A DNA stretch of 48,519 nt from Thermoflexus sp040289485 (GCF_040289485.1 NZ_PSLG01000013.1:1-48519); one strand, 5' to 3'; positions 8,211 to 17,698 are shown, numbered from the stretch's first letter. Notes: generated by a model from the letters alone, not told the origin. Made by a program: numbers and translations.

Positions 8211-8972
8211 ATGAGCCGACCCGTGCGGGTGGACGTGGTCATCCCTGTGTATAACGAGGAGCGGGATCTCGAGCCCAGCGTCCGCCGGCTGCGCGCTTTC
8301 CTTCAGGAGCATTGTCCTTACCGCTGGCGCATCGTCATCGCCGACAACGCCTCGACGGACCGCACGCCGGAGATCGGGCGGCGCCTGGCCGAGCAATGGC
8401 CCGGGGAGGTGGCCTACCTGCGGCTGAACCGCAAGGGGCGGGGGCGGGCCCTGCGGAAGGCGTGGCTGGAGAGCGACGCCGACATACTGGCTTACATGGA
8501 CGTTGACCTCTCTACCGACCTCATGGCCTTCATGCCGCTGATCCAGCCCCTGGTCGAGGGCCGTTACCATGTGGCCACCGGCAGCCGCTTGCATCCCCAA
8601 TCCCGGATCCAGCGCTCCTGGAAGCGGGAGATCATCTCGCGGATCTACAATCTCATTGTCTGGGTCTTCTTCCCCCGGCGCCGTTTCCGGGACGCCCAGT
8701 GCGGCTTCAAGGCCATCACCCGACAGGCCGCCCGGGAACTGGTCCCCCTCGTGGCCAACCAGTCTTGGTTTTTCGACACGGAGTTGTTGCTGCGGGCCGA
8801 GCAGCGCGGCTATACCATCTGGGAGGTCCCCGTGGTCTGGCGCGAGGATCCCGACACCCGCGTGAAGATCCTGCGCACCGCCTGGGAGGACCTCAAGGGG
8901 CTGTGGCGGGTGCGGAGGACGCCGCATCCGCAGCCGATCCACACCGATCCGGAGGCGGATAATCCCGATTGA
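8211..8972 (+). CDS. family 2 glycosyltransferase, dolichyl-phosphate glucosyltransferase-like
   Basis: The protein has 253 residues with a GT-A fold. The N-terminal nucleotide-sugar strand reads DVVIPVYNEE (8-17), followed by ADNASTDRT (44-52) and the metal-binding DVD at 97-99 within AYMDVDLSTD. The later segments TGSRLHPQS and FRDAQCGFKA are those of the DPG synthase/ALG5-like subgroup, which moves glucose (or a similar sugar) from a nucleotide onto a polyprenyl phosphate at the cytoplasmic membrane face. No membrane helix is certain, though IYNLIVWVFF is hydrophobic. It is the first gene of a plus-strand unit; the AOR gene follows after 34 bases. The donor sugar is not known from sequence. 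Confidence 0.85.
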   Translation: MSRPVRVDVVIPVYNEERDLEPSVRRLRAFLQEHCPYRWRIVIADNASTDRTPEIGRRLAEQWPGEVAYLRLNRKGRGRALRKAWLESDADILAYMDVDLSTDLMAFMPLIQPLVEGRYHVATGSRLHPQSRIQRSWKREIISRIYNLIVWVFFPRRRFRDAQCGFKAITRQAARELVPLVANQSWFFDTELLLRAEQRGYTIWEVPVVWREDPDTRVKILRTAWEDLKGLWRVRRTPHPQPIHTDPEADNPD

Positions 8973-9006
8973 GGGGCACGGGCCCACATCCTTTCGGAGG
9001 ACGGCC

Positions 9007-10851
9007 ATGGTGACATTTGGGCGGTTGCTGCGGGTGGATCTCACCGCCGGCCGGTGGGCCGAGGAGGAGGTCCCGGCGGCGTGGGTGGAGGCCTTCATCG
9101 GCGGCAGCGCCCTGGCGGCCCAGCTGCTGTGGGAATCCCTCCGCCCCGAGGTGGACCCCCTGGGGCCGGAGAACCCGCTCCTTTTCGCCACGGGGCCCTT
9201 GACCGGGACCGCGGGGCCGGCGGTGGGACGGTTCGCGGTGTGCGCCCGCTCCCCCGCCACCGCCCGCTGGGGGGAATCCAATTGCGGCGGCTTTTGGGGG
9301 CCTGAATTGCGCGCCGCAGGTTACGACATGCTGTGGATCGAAGGGCGGGCCCCCGAGCCGGTTTATCTGTGGATCCAAGACGGCCGGGTGGCGCTGCGGC
9401 CGGCAGCCCACCTGTGGGGGTTGGATCCCTACACCGTTCAGACCCGGATCCGGGAGGAGGTAGCGGATCCCCTGGCCTGGGTGGCGGCCATCGGGATCGC
9501 CGGAGAGAACCGGGTCCCCTTCGCCCTGATCCTCTGCGACCACGGTCGGGTGGCGGGCCGGACCGGGATGGGGGCCGTCATGGGCGCCAAGAACCTGAAG
9601 GCCATTGCGGTGCGGGGGAGCCGTCCGCTGCCCATCGCCCGGCCGGAGGCCTTCGCCCGCCTGCGGACCCAGGCCAACCGCGCCCTGCGCGAATCGAACC
9701 TCACCCGGGTCTTCCGGGAGACCGGGACGGCGGGCGCGGCGGAGTATTTCGAGCTCCTGGGCAGCATGCCCAAGCGCTATTTCGGCCAGGGCGTGTGGGA
9801 GGGGGCCTCAAAGATCAGCGGGGCGGCCATGGCCGAGTCCATCCTCTCCGGCGTGTCCGCATGCCACGCCTGCGTGATCGCCTGTGGCCGCGTGGTGACC
9901 ATCCCGGAGGGTCCCTATGCGCGGACCCGGGCCAAGGGGCCGGAGTATGAGACCATTGCCGCCTTCGGCCCCAACCTGCTGAATGACGACCTGGCCCTCA
10001 TCACCCACCTGGGCGATCTCTGCGACCGTTTCGGGCTGGACACCATCAGCATGGGCAACGTGATCGGCCTGGCCTACCTGCTGTTCGAGAAGGGGATCCT
10101 CACTGAGCGGGAGACGGAGGGCGTGGCCCTGCGTTGGGGGGACGCCCGTCCGGTGGCCGATCTGATCGCCCGCACGGCCCGGCGGGAGGGGTTCGGGGCC
10201 TTGCTGGCGCAGGGAGCCCGGAGCCTGGCCCGCGCCTTTGGGGTCGAGGACCTGGCGGTGGAGGTGAAGGGGCTGGAGGTTCCCTACCACGACCCCCGGG
10301 GGGTCTCCGGGATGGCCCTGAGCTATGCGACCTCGCCCCGCGGGGCCTGCCACAACCAGAGCGATTTCTTCATGGTGGAACTCGGCCAGTCCAGCGAGGA
10401 TCTGGGCATCCCGTTTTTGGATCGCCACGCCGTCGAGGGGAAGGCCCGCTATGTGGCCCTCCATCAGGATTGGCGCACGGTGTGCAATGCCCTGGTGCTG
10501 TGTTACTTCGCCGACGTCGCTCCCCGCTCGGCCCTGGCGCTGCTCAACGCGGCCATGGGGTGGGATTGGGATCTCCCCCAACTGCTGGCGGCCGGGGAGC
10601 GGGCGTGGCAGCTGAAGCGGCTGATCAACCTCCGCCTGGGGCTGACCCCGGCGGAGGACCGCCTTCCCCGGCGCCTGCTGGAGCCGCTGGCCGAGGGGGG
10701 CGCTGCCGGCTTTGTCCCCGACCTGGAGACGATGCGCCGGGAATACGATGCGGTCCGCGGCTGGGATCCGGCGACCGGCTGGCCCCGGCCGGACGTCCTG
10801 CAGCGGCTGGGGTTGGGGTTCGCCGAAGGATCCTCCGCAGCGCCACGGTGA
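9007..10851 (+). CDS. aldehyde:ferredoxin oxidoreductase (tungstopterin enzyme)
   Basis: This 614-residue protein covers the whole AOR family (about 605-620). It should oxidise aldehydes to carboxylic acids with ferredoxin, using a bis-pterin tungsten site and one [4Fe-4S] cluster. Cluster ligands are seen as C286-x2-C289-x3-C293 with the fourth Cys at 499 (LVLCYF). The N-terminal pterin-binding region has RFAVCARSPATARWGESN and GGFWGPELRAAGYD. The active-site regions GPEYETIAAFGPN and the His in GACHNQSD are conserved. A good SD (CGGAGGACGG) precedes the ATG. The SDR gene follows after 9 bases. Which AOR subfamily (AOR, FOR, GOR or the Wor paralogues) cannot be decided here. Its product, an acid, would suit the acyl-CoA ligase of the divergent operon; that link is inference. 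Confidence 0.93.
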   Translation: MVTFGRLLRVDLTAGRWAEEEVPAAWVEAFIGGSALAAQLLWESLRPEVDPLGPENPLLFATGPLTGTAGPAVGRFAVCARSPATARWGESNCGGFWGPELRAAGYDMLWIEGRAPEPVYLWIQDGRVALRPAAHLWGLDPYTVQTRIREEVADPLAWVAAIGIAGENRVPFALILCDHGRVAGRTGMGAVMGAKNLKAIAVRGSRPLPIARPEAFARLRTQANRALRESNLTRVFRETGTAGAAEYFELLGSMPKRYFGQGVWEGASKISGAAMAESILSGVSACHACVIACGRVVTIPEGPYARTRAKGPEYETIAAFGPNLLNDDLALITHLGDLCDRFGLDTISMGNVIGLAYLLFEKGILTERETEGVALRWGDARPVADLIARTARREGFGALLAQGARSLARAFGVEDLAVEVKGLEVPYHDPRGVSGMALSYATSPRGACHNQSDFFMVELGQSSEDLGIPFLDRHAVEGKARYVALHQDWRTVCNALVLCYFADVAPRSALALLNAAMGWDWDLPQLLAAGERAWQLKRLINLRLGLTPAEDRLPRRLLEPLAEGGAAGFVPDLETMRREYDAVRGWDPATGWPRPDVLQRLGLGFAEGSSAAPR

Positions 10852-10860
10852 GAAACCCCG

Positions 10861-11871
10861 ATGCGGATCCTGGTCACCGGAGCCACCGGCTTCCTGGGTC
10901 GAAACCTGTGTCCGTATCTGCGGGACCAAGGCCACGCGGTGCGGGCCCTGGTCCGGCCGACCTCGGACTGGCGCTTCCTGGCCGAGCAGGGGGTGGACAT
11001 CGCCTTCGGGGACGTGCGGGATCCGGAGGCGGTGGCCCGCGCGGTGGAAGGGTGCGAGGCGGTCGTCCACGCGGCCGCATACTTTCGTTTCTGGGGCCCC
11101 CCAGAGGTGTTCCACAGCATCAACGTCGTGGGGACGCGGAACGTGGTCCGAGCGGCGGTTCGGGCCGGCGTGCGGCGGCTGGTGCACATCTCGACGGTGG
11201 CCGTGATCGGGCGGCCACGGCCGGGGACGGTCATCGATGAGTCTTATCCTCCGCAGCCGGTGGATCTTTATCAGAGGACCAAACTGGAGGCGGAGGCGGT
11301 TGTCCTCGAGGCGGTCTGGCAGGGGGGACTGCCGGCCGTCATCCTGCGGCCGGGGGCCTTCTACGGGCCGTGGGGGCGCTACGCCTTCAACCGGCTCTTC
11401 TTCGAGGACTTCCTGAGAGGCTTGCGGCTCCAGGTTCACGGCGGGCGGCGTTACACCTTCCCCATCTTCGTTCCCGATCTCTGCCGTGTCATCGAGGCCG
11501 CGCTGGGCCGGGGGCGGACGGGGGAGATCTACAACGTGGCGGATCAGAGCCGGCGCCACGCCGAGATCTACGAGACCGTGGCCCGGGTGGCCGGGACCTC
11601 GGCGTGGCGGATCAATGTGCCGGCGGCCCCGATGTGGGCCCTCGCCTGGCTGTGGACCCGCCTGGCCGCTTGGACCGGCCGCGAGCCCTACTATCCCCTC
11701 GCCCTGGCCTCGTATGTGTTCTATGACTGGGTGGTCTACTCGGAGAAGGCGCGGCGGGAGCTGGGCTTCACCCCGACGCCCCTGGAGGAAGGGGTGCGCC
11801 AGACCCTGGAGTGGTATTGGTCCCAGGGGATCCTGCCGCCGCGCCGCCGACCGGCGGCCGCTTCCCCCTGA
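10861..11871 (+). CDS. NAD-dependent epimerase/dehydratase (extended SDR)
   Basis: The protein has 336 residues. The Rossmann dinucleotide motif GATGFLG is at 7-13, and the catalytic Tyr/Lys pair is YQRTK (Y137, K141). The middle has the family's VVHAAAYFRF strand and HISTVAVIG. The C-terminal part is Trp-rich with hydrophobic stretches (WALAWLWTRLAAW), as in the dihydroflavonol-reductase/3-beta-HSD-like branch often annotated for hopanoid or sterol-like substrates. The substrate is unknown. It is co-transcribed with the AOR gene (9-base gap, weak SD) and ends in a convergent junction with cysS. Confidence 0.82.
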   Translation: MRILVTGATGFLGRNLCPYLRDQGHAVRALVRPTSDWRFLAEQGVDIAFGDVRDPEAVARAVEGCEAVVHAAAYFRFWGPPEVFHSINVVGTRNVVRAAVRAGVRRLVHISTVAVIGRPRPGTVIDESYPPQPVDLYQRTKLEAEAVVLEAVWQGGLPAVILRPGAFYGPWGRYAFNRLFFEDFLRGLRLQVHGGRRYTFPIFVPDLCRVIEAALGRGRTGEIYNVADQSRRHAEIYETVARVAGTSAWRINVPAAPMWALAWLWTRLAAWTGREPYYPLALASYVFYDWVVYSEKARRELGFTPTPLEEGVRQTLEWYWSQGILPPRRRPAAASP

Positions 11872-11916
11872 GGGCAGGCCCTGGGGGGCGGAGGGGAGGC
11901 CTGGCCGCGGGATCCG

Positions 11917-13371
11917 TCAGGGGCGGACTACCCGCCAGGTGGTGCCGTCCGGGCGGTCCTCCAGGAGGATGCCCAGGGCCCGGAGGCGGTCCCGGATCTG
12001 ATCGGCCCGGGCGAAGTCCCGGTTGCGGCGGGCCTCGGCCCGGATCTCAATGAGCATCTGCACCAGGCCGGCCACCAGATCCGAGGGGAGGTCCGGGCGG
12101 ATCGTATCGGGGATCAGGCCCAGGACCTGGCCGCCGAGCTCCCGGTAGACCGCGTCGATGGCCTCCAGGATGGGGCGGCCGACGGTGGCGCCGCCGAAGA
12201 GCAGCCCGTTGACCTCCTTGGAGAACTCGAAGAGGGCCGAGAGGGCCTCGGGGGTGCTGAAGTCGTCGTCCATTGCCTCGAGGAAGGCCCGCCGGGCCTT
12301 CTGGATTTCTTCCAGGAAGACCTCGGGCTCCGCCCTCTCCGGCGCGTTCCCCCGGGCCAGCCGCTCGCGGACCTCGATGACGGTGTTCCAGAGGCGATCC
12401 AGGCCCTTCTCGGCGGCCTCCATGGACGCCTCGCTGTAATCGAGGGGCGAGCGGTAATGGCTGGAGAGGATGAAGAGGCGGATGGCCTGGGGGCGGTAGC
12501 GTTGCAGGGCGTCTTTGATGCGCACCACGTTCCCCAGGCTCTTGCTCATCTTCACCCCGTCGACGGTGAGGGAGCCGGTGAGCAGCCAGTAGCGGGCGAA
12601 GGGCACCCCGTTGGCGGCCTCCGCTTGGGCGATCTCGCTCTCGTTGTGGGGGAAGAGGTTGTCGATGCCGCCCCCGTGGATGTCAAAGGGCTGGCCCAGG
12701 TATTTGGTGGCCATCACGGAGCACTCGATATGCCAGCCGGGATAGCCCCAGCCCCATGGGCTGGGCCAGCGCAGCAGGTGCTCCGGCTCGGCCCGCTTCC
12801 AGAGGGCGAAGTCCGCCGGATGGCGTTTCTCTTCCCGCACCGGGACACGGACCCCTTCTTCCTGCTCCTCCAGGCGGCGCCCGGAGAGCTTGCCGTATTC
12901 CGGCCAGGATTCCACCGAGAAATAGACGGAGCCGTTGACCTCGTAGGCGTGGCCCTTGGCGATCAGGACCTTGATCATCTCGATCATCTCGGGGATGTGG
13001 CAGGAGGCCCGCGGGGAGATGTCGGGCCGCACCACCCCCAGGGCGTCCATGTCCTCGAAGTAACTGCGCATGTATTTCTCCACCAGTTCCATCGGCTCCA
13101 GGCGCTCGCGGGCCGCCCCCTTCAGGATGCGGTCCTCCCCCGTGTCCAGCAGGTGCCCGACGTCGGTGATGTTCTGGACGTAACGGACCTTGTAGCCGTG
13201 GTAGCGGAAGTAGCGCACGATCACATCCATGGACACGTAGAGCTTGGCGTGCCCGATGTGGGCGTGATCGTAGACGGTGGGGCCGCAGACATACATATGG
13301 ACCCGCCCCTCGCGCAGGGGGACGAAGGGCTCCTTCCGACGGGTCAGGAAATTGTAGACCACCAGTCCCAT
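11917..13371 (-). CDS. cysS: cysteinyl-tRNA synthetase
   Basis: This class I aminoacyl-tRNA synthetase charges tRNA-Cys in the cytoplasm. Its 484 residues match the family. The HIGH motif is at 38-41 and the KMSKS motif is intact at 274-278. The zinc ligands that select cysteine are seen: Cys29 (VCGPTVYD), Cys217 (HIECS), His242 and Glu246 (PHNESE). The C-terminal anticodon-binding helical domain ends with the common RDFARADQIRDRL segment. It is the last gene of the long minus-strand run, 41 bases after the PIN/TRAM gene; that same neighbour pair is known in Firmicutes. Confidence 0.97.
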   Translation of the reverse strand: MGLVVYNFLTRRKEPFVPLREGRVHMYVCGPTVYDHAHIGHAKLYVSMDVIVRYFRYHGYKVRYVQNITDVGHLLDTGEDRILKGAARERLEPMELVEKYMRSYFEDMDALGVVRPDISPRASCHIPEMIEMIKVLIAKGHAYEVNGSVYFSVESWPEYGKLSGRRLEEQEEGVRVPVREEKRHPADFALWKRAEPEHLLRWPSPWGWGYPGWHIECSVMATKYLGQPFDIHGGGIDNLFPHNESEIAQAEAANGVPFARYWLLTGSLTVDGVKMSKSLGNVVRIKDALQRYRPQAIRLFILSSHYRSPLDYSEASMEAAEKGLDRLWNTVIEVRERLARGNAPERAEPEVFLEEIQKARRAFLEAMDDDFSTPEALSALFEFSKEVNGLLFGGATVGRPILEAIDAVYRELGGQVLGLIPDTIRPDLPSDLVAGLVQMLIEIRAEARRNRDFARADQIRDRLRALGILLEDRPDGTTWRVVRP

Positions 13372-13412
13372 CGTCTTCTGCTCCCAGAAAGAGGATGCGC
13401 GGGGCCGATGGG

Positions 13413-14462
13413 CTAGGCCCCGCTGCGGGCCGGCTCCTCGGGGCGGGCGAAGATCATGCGCCCGGCCGCCGTCTGGAGCACCTTGGTCACCACCACCGGG
13501 ATCTCCCGGCCGATGTAGCGCCGCCCCTCCTCCACCACCACCATGGTCCCGTCCTCCAGGTAGCCAACCCCCTGGCCGGGCTCTTTTCCTTCCTGGATGA
13601 TGGCCAACTGGATGGTCTCCCCGGGCAACAGGATGGTCCGGACGGCGTTGGCCAGTTCGTTGAGGTTGAGGACCTTGACGTTCTGGAGCTCGGCCACGCG
13701 GTTCAGATTATAGTCGTTGGTCATAATCGGGCAGCGCAGGCGGCGGGCCAGGGCGATCAGCTTCTCGTCCACGTCCCGCCCCTCCGCCTCCATGTCGACG
13801 ATGCGGATCGGGACGTGGGCCTCCTTCTGCATGCGGTTCAGGATCTCCAGGCCCCGCCGCCCCCGGTTGCGCCGCAGCGGGTCGGGGGCGTCGGCGATGC
13901 GCTGCAGCTCGCTGAGCACGAAGCGGGGGATCAAGAGGGTGGCGTTGATGAAGCCGGTGCGGGCGATGTCGGCGATCCGGCCGTCGATGATCACGCTGGT
14001 GTCTAGCAGGATGAGGCGCTCGCCCTCCCGGCCCTCCCGCAGGGACCGGGGGAGCAGGGCGACGAGATCCCGATAGCGGGTGCCGGCCACGGTGAGGCCG
14101 AGGTAGCCGAAGAAGACGGCGCCCAGGGAAGGCATCACCCGGCCCAGCGGGTCGGGGAGTAGGGAGAGGGGATAGGAGACCAGGCCGGCCATGATCAGGC
14201 CTAGGATCAGCCCCAGGGTGCCGGCGATCAGTTGCTGCAGGGGCACCTGACGGATCACCTGGCGCACCATGGCGGCCGGGCGGATGGTGAGCCAGGGCGT
14301 CAGGACCAGCCCCAAGACGGCGCCGATCAGCGCGAAGGCGAGGGCGAACTGCCAGGCCGGCCGCGTGTCCAGGCCTAGGCGGGCGGCGTCCATCCCCAGC
14401 CGCCACCCGGCCACCCCCAGCACCAGCATGCCCACCAAACGCAGGAAGCGCTCAAAGTCCAT
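13413..14462 (-). CDS. PIN/TRAM-domain membrane protein (YacL family)
   Basis: The protein has 349 residues. Four hydrophobic segments fill roughly residues 5-140, followed by a PIN nuclease-like domain starting LLDTSVIIDGRIADI, with further acidic positions in ELQRIAD and TNDYNLNRVAEL. A C-terminal TRAM RNA-binding domain is seen as GETIQLAIIQEGKE...GVGYLEDGTMVVVE. The family is predicted to be a membrane-anchored RNA nuclease; no specific substrate is established. I chose the ATG at 14462 (MDFERFLRLVG), with GGAGG just upstream; the frame continues 25 codons further but reads as non-coding and lacks an SD. It is followed by cysS. Confidence 0.9.
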   Translation of the reverse strand: MDFERFLRLVGMLVLGVAGWRLGMDAARLGLDTRPAWQFALAFALIGAVLGLVLTPWLTIRPAAMVRQVIRQVPLQQLIAGTLGLILGLIMAGLVSYPLSLLPDPLGRVMPSLGAVFFGYLGLTVAGTRYRDLVALLPRSLREGREGERLILLDTSVIIDGRIADIARTGFINATLLIPRFVLSELQRIADAPDPLRRNRGRRGLEILNRMQKEAHVPIRIVDMEAEGRDVDEKLIALARRLRCPIMTNDYNLNRVAELQNVKVLNLNELANAVRTILLPGETIQLAIIQEGKEPGQGVGYLEDGTMVVVEEGRRYIGREIPVVVTKVLQTAAGRMIFARPEEPARSGA

Positions 14463-14594
14463 CGATCCTCCGGAGGAAGACGGGAAAATATAACGACACG
14501 GGCCGTCGCCTACTCGCGGGCGGGGGCGCGTTGGCAACGGCCAATGCGCGTTTCATCTTACACCGGAGGCCATGCGGAAGGCAAGGCGGGCGGC

Positions 14595-15329
14595 TCAGCG
14601 GATCTTCTCTAGAACCAGGAAATGGGAGAGGCCCATGAGGTCCAGAGGGGTGCCCTCCAGCCGATGGAGAAGGCGCAGCATGCGCCCGAGGCGGGGATGG
14701 CGCCCGCCGATTCGGTCGAAGCTTGGGAAGAGGCGGAGGTGGGCGATCACCCGGACCGGCAGGCCGTGGAACAAGCGACGCAGGGCCCGCCCGGAATACG
14801 CCCGTACGTGGGGCGCCAGGCGGTGGCGCAGGGGGCCCGGGAGGTAGTTGATCAGCGGGGTGTTCCCGAAGTGGTAACGTCCCCGCCAGTAGTGGCCGTG
14901 GGTCTCGAAGGGAAACCAGCGGTTGGGGCAGAAGAGCAGGATGCGGCCGCCCGGCCGCAGGACCCGGACCATCTCGGCAGCGGCGCGGCGGTCGTCGGCG
15001 ACGTGCTCGATGACCTCGTGGGAGACCACCACGTCGAAGGACCCGGAGGGATAAGGCAGGGCCTCCGCTGCGCCGAGCACCAGAAGGTCCAGGCCGCGGG
15101 CCCGCGCCGTCTGCAGGTAGTCGGCCTCGATGTCCAGGCCGTGCACATGGGGCGTGAACGTCCGCAGGGCTTCCATGTAGATCCCGATTCCGCATCCATC
15201 CACCAGGATGCGGGCCCCCTCCAGCCGGGCGAAGCGGCGCATCCATTCCAGGCGTCGGGCCTGCCCGGCCCCCCAGATCTGGCTGGGGACGCCGCGCCGG
15301 GCGGCTTTCTCCAGGGACAGGCTCATCAT
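14595..15329 (-). CDS. class I SAM-dependent methyltransferase
   Basis: The protein has 244 residues. The SAM-binding glycine motif is seen as ILVDGCGIGIYME, followed by the acidic strand-2 residue in HGLDIEADYL, motif II FDVVVSHEVIEHV, and motif III LRPGGRILLFCPN. This is the Methyltransf_11 pattern. The C-terminus is basic. It lies between the sugar-phosphate transferase gene (37 bases upstream) and the PIN/TRAM gene (132 bases downstream), so methylation of a glycan or lipid intermediate is possible but unproven. SD GGAGG is 6 bases before the ATG at 15329. Confidence 0.85.
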   Translation of the reverse strand: MMSLSLEKAARRGVPSQIWGAGQARRLEWMRRFARLEGARILVDGCGIGIYMEALRTFTPHVHGLDIEADYLQTARARGLDLLVLGAAEALPYPSGSFDVVVSHEVIEHVADDRRAAAEMVRVLRPGGRILLFCPNRWFPFETHGHYWRGRYHFGNTPLINYLPGPLRHRLAPHVRAYSGRALRRLFHGLPVRVIAHLRLFPSFDRIGGRHPRLGRMLRLLHRLEGTPLDLMGLSHFLVLEKIR

Positions 15330-15366
15330 CGGCCTCCTCCAGGATGCGGAGGGATCGGGCCCGCCC

Positions 15367-16788
15367 TCAGTAGGCGTTCGGGCTGCGGAAGGTCAGGGTC
15401 TGGACCAGGGTGCGCAGGAGGATCTTGATGTCCAGCCAGAGGGACCAGTTCTCCACATACCACAGGTCGTATTTGGTCCGCTCGGCGATGGAGGTATCTC
15501 CCCGCAGCCCGTTGATCTGGGCCCACCCCGTGATGCCGGCCTTCTCCCGATGCCGCTCCATGTAGCGCGGGATCACCCGGCGGAACTGCTCCACATAGAT
15601 CGGCCGCTCGGGGCGGGGGCCCACCAGGCTCATGTCGCCCAACAGCACGTTGATCAACTGGGGCAACTCGTCCAGGTTCAGCCGGCGCAGCAGGGCCCCG
15701 ACCCGCGTCCGCCGCGGATCGTCCGGTCGTGTCCAGCCAGGACCCTCTATCTCCGCGTCGGCCCGCATGGAACGGAACTTCAACATCAGGAAGGGGCGGC
15801 CGTCCAGCCCCATGCGCTCCTGGACGTAGAACACCGGCCCCGGCGAGTCCAGTTTGATCAAGAGGGCAATGAGCAGCATCAAGGGGGAGAGCAGGATCAG
15901 GCCGACGGTCGCCCCCACGATGTCCATGGCCCGCTTGAGGGCCAGCCGCCAGCCGCGCTGGGCCACGTCCCGCACCGTCAACAGCGGGAGCCCCCCCAGG
16001 TCGTCCAGGGAGGGCTGCGTGGCGATCAGTTGGAAGATGTCAGGATAGATCTTGATGGAGAGGTTGCTGCGATCGCACAGCGCGATCAGGCGCAGCACCT
16101 CCTCATGGGGGGCCTCAGGGATGGCGATGAGGACCTCATCGATGTCGCGGGCGTAGATGAGGTCGGGCAGATCCTCCGCCATCCCGATCACCGGGACCCC
16201 GGCCACGTGGGTGATGCCGTTGGAGCGGGGGGCGACCACGCCGACCACCTCATAGCCGAACCACGGCGCGGCCTGGATGCGGCGGATCACCATCTCGGCG
16301 GCCTCGCCGGTCCCCACGATCAGCATGCGGCTGCGATCCCATCCCCGCGCCCGCAGCCTTCCCCACAGACCCCGCACCACCAGCCGCCCGATCCCCACCC
16401 CGACGATGCCCAGCCCCCAGGCGTAGAGGATCATGGCCCGGGGATAATCGAAGGCGAACAGAGTGTCCTTGAAGGCCATCGAGGCGGTGGCGACGGTGAA
16501 GACCGCGGCCAGGGAGAAAGCCGCCGCCGCCCGCGAGATCTCGTCCAGCCGTGAGGTGGCCCGCCCCAGATGGTAGAGCCGTGAGAAAAAGAAGAAGAGG
16601 GCCACATACCCCATCCAGATCCCCATCATGGGGAGATGCTGGGGGAAGGCCCCCAGGTTCTGGGGGGGATAGGGTAGGGGCAGCCGCGCGCGGATCTCGT
16701 AGGCGCCGTAGAAGGCCAGCGCCGTCATCCCCAGGTCGCTGAGGAGAAGGAGGGCGCTAAGAAGCCAGCGGACGCGCTTCCTGCCCAT
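15367..16788 (-). CDS. polyprenyl glycosylphosphotransferase for exopolysaccharide synthesis (WcaJ/WbaP type)
   Basis: This 473-residue membrane enzyme should start a surface glycan by moving a sugar-1-phosphate from a nucleotide sugar to undecaprenyl phosphate. There are four or so N-terminal membrane helices (to about residue 140), a Rossmann-like middle domain (RMLIVGTGEAAEMVIRRI), and the C-terminal bacterial sugar transferase domain. The latter starts KRAMDIVGATVG with a re-entrant hydrophobic helix, then GPVFYVQERMG, LKFRSMR, LNLDELPQLINV, MSLVGPRPE and GITGWAQ. All hallmark motifs are present. SD AAAGGAGG precedes the ATG by 6 bases. It overlaps the preceding GT2 gene by 32 bases. Confidence 0.93.
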   Translation of the reverse strand: MGRKRVRWLLSALLLLSDLGMTALAFYGAYEIRARLPLPYPPQNLGAFPQHLPMMGIWMGYVALFFFFSRLYHLGRATSRLDEISRAAAAFSLAAVFTVATASMAFKDTLFAFDYPRAMILYAWGLGIVGVGIGRLVVRGLWGRLRARGWDRSRMLIVGTGEAAEMVIRRIQAAPWFGYEVVGVVAPRSNGITHVAGVPVIGMAEDLPDLIYARDIDEVLIAIPEAPHEEVLRLIALCDRSNLSIKIYPDIFQLIATQPSLDDLGGLPLLTVRDVAQRGWRLALKRAMDIVGATVGLILLSPLMLLIALLIKLDSPGPVFYVQERMGLDGRPFLMLKFRSMRADAEIEGPGWTRPDDPRRTRVGALLRRLNLDELPQLINVLLGDMSLVGPRPERPIYVEQFRRVIPRYMERHREKAGITGWAQINGLRGDTSIAERTKYDLWYVENWSLWLDIKILLRTLVQTLTFRSPNAY

Positions 16789-17698
16789 CCCGGGCCTCCT
16801 TTCCCTGTCGCAGGTCCTGGCGCATCTCCTGCCAGAGGCGCCAGCCCCCCTTCAAGACCAGCCCCGCCCGCACCAGGAGATCCAGCCAGCGGGGCGTGGT
16901 CGCCTGATAGTGCTTCCGGTAGAAGATCCACATGGCTCGGTTGAACTCGTAGCGGGCCCGCGGGCTCATCCGGCTGGAGGCCCGCTTGACGTGGAGGATC
17001 ACCACCTCCGGGTAATAGTAGATCTTCCAGCCGGCCTGCTTGATCCGATAGGCCCAGTCCAGATCCTCCCCGTACATGAAAAACGATTCGTCGAGCAGCC
17101 CGACCTGCATGATGGCCTCCCGGCGCACCATCATGCAGGCCCCCACCACCGCGTCCACTTCGTAGGTCTGGTCCGGATCCAGGAAGGTGAGGTTGTAGCG
17201 GGCGAAGCGGGGGCTCCGGGGGAACAGCCGGCTCAGCCCCGAGAACCGGTAGAAGGCCACCTCGGGGGTGGGGAAGCTGCGCCGGCAGGCCAGATCCAGC
17301 GACCCATCCGGGCGCACGATCTTCGGGCCAGCCGCCCCCGCCTCCGGATGGGCGTCCAGGAAGGCGACCATGCGGGCCAGGGCGTCCGGCGGCACCTCGG
17401 TGTCCGGGTTGAGGAGCAGGGCATAGCGGGGCTCCGGGGTTCTGCCCGGGATCCCGAAGCCGAAGGCCCGCAGGCCCAGGTTGTTGGCGTAGGCGTAGCC
17501 GCCGTTGAAGGGGCTGCGGATGACCCGTACCTCCGGGAACTCCCGGGCCACCAACTCCGCGCTGCCGTCGGTCGAGGCGTTGTCGACCACGCAGACCTCG
17601 AAGCGCACCCCCACGCTGGCCCGCACCGTCTGCAGGCAGCGGCGCAGGAGATCCCGCGTGTTGTAATTGACGACCACCACGCCGACGTCCAGCGTCAC
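16757..17698 (-). CDS. family 2 glycosyltransferase (rhamnosyltransferase-like)
   Basis: The protein has 313 residues with a GT-A fold. It begins VVVVNYNTRDLL, has VVDNASTDGSAELV, the metal-binding region LLLNPDTEVPPD, and the acceptor-side FFMYGEDLDWAYRIK, the WbbL/rhamnosyltransferase-like pattern. The GTG at 17698 is chosen because GGAGG sits 7 bases upstream; a TTG at 17704 is open but is too close to the SD. The stop overlaps the glycosylphosphotransferase by 32 bases, supporting joint function in glycan assembly. The sugar donor is inferred only from family resemblance. Confidence 0.88.
   Translation of the reverse strand: MTLDVGVVVVNYNTRDLLRRCLQTVRASVGVRFEVCVVDNASTDGSAELVAREFPEVRVIRSPFNGGYAYANNLGLRAFGFGIPGRTPEPRYALLLNPDTEVPPDALARMVAFLDAHPEAGAAGPKIVRPDGSLDLACRRSFPTPEVAFYRFSGLSRLFPRSPRFARYNLTFLDPDQTYEVDAVVGACMMVRREAIMQVGLLDESFFMYGEDLDWAYRIKQAGWKIYYYPEVVILHVKRASSRMSPRARYEFNRAMWIFYRKHYQATTPRWLDLLVRAGLVLKGGWRLWQEMRQDLRQGKEARDGQEARPLAS

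Noticed and set aside
11872..11916. Bidirectional terminator between the SDR gene and cysS
   Set aside because: Only a 6-base stem (CAGGCC/GGCCTG) with a 17-base loop and no T-run on either strand; too weak to call.
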